DNA of 25,881 nt, taken from UBA2336 sp964597075. Its GTDB lineage: Bacteria > Bacteroidota > Bacteroidia > Cytophagales > Cyclobacteriaceae. The notes under the pieces are model-generated. The model did not search any database. It saw nothing but the letters and a program-made list of their open reading frames with translations, and was not told the DNA's origin. Below are positions 23,158 to 25,881 of this stretch, in pieces. The stretch covers positions 1 to 25,881 of the forward strand of contig CAZQXC010000021.1 in assembly GCA_964597075.1 (NCBI GenBank), written 5' to 3'. Position 1 is the first letter of the stretch. Each line of letters starts with the position of its first letter. The position numbers and the translations under genes are program-made.

Positions 23158-23163
23158 TTAGGA

Positions 23164-25881
23164 TTATTTCCTCGCTTTTAATTTTTCAGCTTCTTCAAGC
23201 GCACTCGCAGCATAGGAATCAAACCCTACACGTGCTGCTTCGGCCGCGTAGGCTATCCATAACCGATACGATGTGTTATTTAACTGAACCGCCTCCGCTA
23301 AAATGGCGTAGGCTCTCATATCATCGGGTGAATGGTTTTTGAAATACCGGGCTGAAGCGATGATGCCTTCTTCGAAAAAGGGATTGTATGATGCCAGAAT
23401 GATATAATTTTTTTCTGCTGTTAAGGTATCGCCACTGGCTTCACGGATGAGGGCCTGATAAAGAATTTTTTCCAACTCTCTTTTTTTGTCAAATTCAATT
23501 CCCTCGTTTATCTGATTGGCCAATGTTTTTACATCCCCTTGCGAAGCCAGCAAGAGTAATTCAAAATGTTGTATTCCCTCATACAAAGATTTATCCTGAA
23601 TGGGAATTCCGCTTGTTTGTGTGAGATACCGGATGGCTGTTTTGGTGTGCATCATATCAAACTGTCGTTCAGCCATCTCTACCAACGCAGCTACTTTATA
23701 GTCATTATTTTGAAACGTGCTTATAATCTGGTTGAACAATACTGTGTCGTTCACACCAATCCGGTAACGGCAAAATTGATATTTCTCCAGGTCGGCTAAT
23801 GGGCCTACATCAGCAGTAGAAAGAACCTTTTTTAACTGTCTTCCGATTTCCTGAACATCCTCATTTTTGTGCTGTATCAGCGAGTCAGCTGCCATGCGTG
23901 CCTCTGGTAAGTACCGCACCTCTGCTAATGCAATGGCGTTGTAAAGTTTCGCTTCTTTATAATCGAATTGCACGGCATAATCAAAACTTTGAAGAGCAAG
24001 TTCAGGACAGCCTTGTTCAAGGGCCCACAGTCCAGCGATGTAGTTGAATTTTCCCTGCATGATCTGACTGAGGTAAGCCAGCTCACTCATGATGGATAAT
24101 GCTTTGGTAACATTATTTTGATGATAGTACGCTTGAGCCAGGGTGGCTTTTAGAGCTTCCTGATAATCAACATTTATAGAGTCTGATACTACCTGATCAA
24201 TCCGATGCAGGGTTGTGGTGTCTAATTCCGTTAAGGAATGAACCAGGTAATTGTTAAGCAAGGTGGCGGAAGCGATGTCTAATTTTTTTGTAGAAATAGG
24301 ATCAAATGAATAATCAAAAGATTGTTGCTGAAGTGATGCAACGGCTAGCGCATTGCTGATGGTGAGGGCTGAGTTTGTTTTGAACTGTTGGATTAGTGAA
24401 TCAGCTTTTACCGGTAAGTATTCCTGTCCGATGAGTGCAATGATGTTAGCCTCAGCTGCTGCTTTTGATGTAGAGTGATTTCGGGCATCATCAAAGAAGA
24501 ATAGGGCTGAGTCAAGTTTGTGGATTTTAGTATAGGAATAACCCAAATTATTTTTGATAACGCCATTACGCGGAAACTTTTTAAGGGTCCGCGAAAAGGA
24601 AGTTATCGATTCAAATATTCTTCCCTCCAGCATAAGAAGATTTGCATCGTTTACCAATGAAAAGGGTGTAGGTCTTTTAGCGTTGGCCAACTCATAATTG
24701 TTATAGGCTTTTGAAACGTTATTTTTTTGCGCCTCAATTTTGGCCAATGCATAGTTCGATCGGTTGTTTTGGAATCCGTACCTGCGCCCCTGTTGATAAT
24801 AGGCCTCCGCCATGGTGCGCTGATCAAGTAGTTCATACAGGTCACCTAAATGATTATAAAACCCTGACATTCCATTGTACACATAGGTCCTCCAGCCGGA
24901 ATAAAAAACAAATGCCATAGTAGCAATGAGTCCCGCAAAGCGAAAGGTAAAGTATGGCATACGCGTGGGTTTGTACAATACTTTCCAGGCGTTTAGATTT
25001 TCTGCCATCATGACAATGAAGTTCGAAACGATGTAAATCAGGAAAATTCCGCCATACCCGATATGGCTAAATATGATTACGTCACGAATAATTTTTACCG
25101 CGGGGTCATTATGATTTCCCAGGAGCAAACCACCGGTTAAAAAGGTTACGGAGGCCAACGCAACAATAAAGTAGGCCCCAAAAGGATTAAACTGCAAAAT
25201 ATTATCGTACAAGGTTTCACGATGCCTGAATCCCCAGATTCCCAATACTGCCGAAAGGGTAAGTAACAGAAATAAATTAAGGTAAAGAAAGTCCCAGTCA
25301 ATAAGGTTTGCTTCATGCATGAACGCAAGTACGAGGTTTACCATATAGACGACACTGATAATGGAAAAGTGCCGGAGACTTTTGGATGATGATGTCCCTG
25401 AGCTGGTTATGTAAACAAACGCTGCTGGAATTTCATGTGCCACCATCAATATAAAAATGACCGTCAGAATTAAACCAGGCATGTAGCCCGTTACCGCGAG
25501 ATGAAGAAAGGGATATTTAACTACAGAAAAGTATTGGATGATCAATGTGGTGATGACCGCCAGGGTGAGGAAGACCAGGAACCGCAGGAGAAAAGGTGTG
25601 GTTGGCCTAAGGATGTTGAAATAAAATCCAGGGAGCACAAAGGCCGCCATTATAATAATGGGTACAGTTCTGTCGGTTAGAGCAAAAAGTTGTAATACTT
25701 CCAGTCGGAGGCTGACCATAAATAGTATGAACAACCCCATGCCCACATAATACCAGAACCTTTCCAGCGTAGTGATGACACAAAGGATAATCAGGCTGCA
25801 CAACACCAGCCCTGCCAGAAAAACATAGGAAGCAAGGGTGTCGGGTTCAACGGCACTGCCGTTAAAGTATTCGAACGTGAT
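23164..25881 (-). CDS. Polytopic membrane protein with C-terminal TPR array, 5'-truncated by window edge
   Basis: The frame stays open to the right edge, giving at least 905 residues; the GTG at 25806 is internal, and residues upstream of it (ITFEYFNGSAVEPDTLASY) are in frame. The first roughly 320 residues hold about nine or ten hydrophobic segments, and the remaining roughly 570 residues are helical tetratricopeptide-like repeats, clearest in LGDLYELLDQRTMAEAYYQQG, LGYSYTKIHKLDSALFFFDDA and IAGLWALEQGCPELALQSFDYA-type units (each cut to 20 residues or fewer here in sense). TPR arrays bind partner proteins, so this may be a membrane scaffold, with the TPRs on the periplasmic or cytoplasmic side undetermined. 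It is convergent with the SET gene, with six bases between the stops. No enzymatic motif is seen. Confidence 0.85.
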   Translation of the reverse strand: MTFEYFNGSAVEPDTLASYVFLAGLVLCSLIILCVITTLERFWYYVGMGLFILFMVSLRLEVLQLFALTDRTVPIIIMAAFVLPGFYFNILRPTTPFLLRFLVFLTLAVITTLIIQYFSVVKYPFLHLAVTGYMPGLILTVIFILMVAHEIPAAFVYITSSGTSSSKSLRHFSIISVVYMVNLVLAFMHEANLIDWDFLYLNLFLLLTLSAVLGIWGFRHRETLYDNILQFNPFGAYFIVALASVTFLTGGLLLGNHNDPAVKIIRDVIIFSHIGYGGIFLIYIVSNFIVMMAENLNAWKVLYKPTRMPYFTFRFAGLIATMAFVFYSGWRTYVYNGMSGFYNHLGDLYELLDQRTMAEAYYQQGRRYGFQNNRSNYALAKIEAQKNNVSKAYNNYELANAKRPTPFSLVNDANLLMLEGRIFESITSFSRTLKKFPRNGVIKNNLGYSYTKIHKLDSALFFFDDARNHSTSKAAAEANIIALIGQEYLPVKADSLIQQFKTNSALTISNALAVASLQQQSFDYSFDPISTKKLDIASATLLNNYLVHSLTELDTTTLHRIDQVVSDSINVDYQEALKATLAQAYYHQNNVTKALSIMSELAYLSQIMQGKFNYIAGLWALEQGCPELALQSFDYAVQFDYKEAKLYNAIALAEVRYLPEARMAADSLIQHKNEDVQEIGRQLKKVLSTADVGPLADLEKYQFCRYRIGVNDTVLFNQIISTFQNNDYKVAALVEMAERQFDMMHTKTAIRYLTQTSGIPIQDKSLYEGIQHFELLLLASQGDVKTLANQINEGIEFDKKRELEKILYQALIREASGDTLTAEKNYIILASYNPFFEEGIIASARYFKNHSPDDMRAYAILAEAVQLNNTSYRLWIAYAAEAARVGFDSYAASALEEAEKLKARK

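Noticed and set aside
23164..25806. GTG at 25806 as the true start of the membrane/TPR gene
   Set aside because: The frame continues without a stop to the window edge and encodes plausible protein upstream, so the gene is truncated by the window.

Overview
The window looks like a chromosomal segment of a Bacteroidota bacterium, most likely in or near the Cytophagales. This rests on protein style rather than any marker gene: a DUF2490 outer-membrane protein, a Bacteroidota-type XRE-S24/DinB/DnaE cassette, start codons mostly without a Shine-Dalgarno sequence, a TAnnTTTG-type promoter element, and moderate GC with AT-rich intergenic DNA. No rRNA, tRNA, CRISPR array, transposase or phage structural gene is visible.

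Layout. 2-643: 3' part of a dipeptide epimerase (+). 824-3448: clpB (-), preceded by a 370-base gap. 3819-5699 (all -): an intact AraC-HTH/O6-methylguanine methyltransferase fusion, then a Doc-type toxin-antitoxin pair, then a decayed second copy of the methyltransferase 3' end. 5766-6089: an IscA-like protein lacking the usual C-terminal cysteines (-). 6163-7723 (+): three overlapping genes (membrane-anchored unknown, DUF1232 protein, TIP30-like Rossmann protein). 7725-13584: a damage-response mutagenesis cassette, with an XRE-S24 (LexA/CI-like) repressor (+) divergent from dinB, a 2H-phosphoesterase-like gene and a short DnaE-type polymerase (-). 13691-15230 (+): dtd, a VanX-type D-Ala-D-Ala dipeptidase and a MazG-type pyrophosphohydrolase. 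15352-16251: secreted protein (+), convergent with comB (-). 17021-18106: gcvT (-). 18299-21678: oxyR (-) divergent from katG (+), with a terminator after katG. 21833-23157 (+): DUF2490 protein and a SET-domain protein. 23164-25881: a large membrane/TPR protein (-), cut by the right edge.

How the genes work together. Much of the window deals with damage control: protein disaggregation (ClpB), alkylated-DNA repair, translesion synthesis under a self-cleaving repressor, peroxide sensing and removal (OxyR/KatG), and removal of D-aminoacyl-tRNAs and abnormal nucleotides (Dtd, MazG). The most distinctive unit is the mutagenesis cassette. It has the logic of lexA-imuA-imuB-dnaE2 cassettes, but a 2H-phosphoesterase-like protein missing one catalytic histidine stands between the two polymerases, and two matching ACTAA-N5-TTAGT dyads sit in the divergent promoter. 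The second notable region is the methyltransferase/Doc locus, where a toxin-antitoxin pair lies exactly between an intact gene and a degenerate copy of its 3' end.
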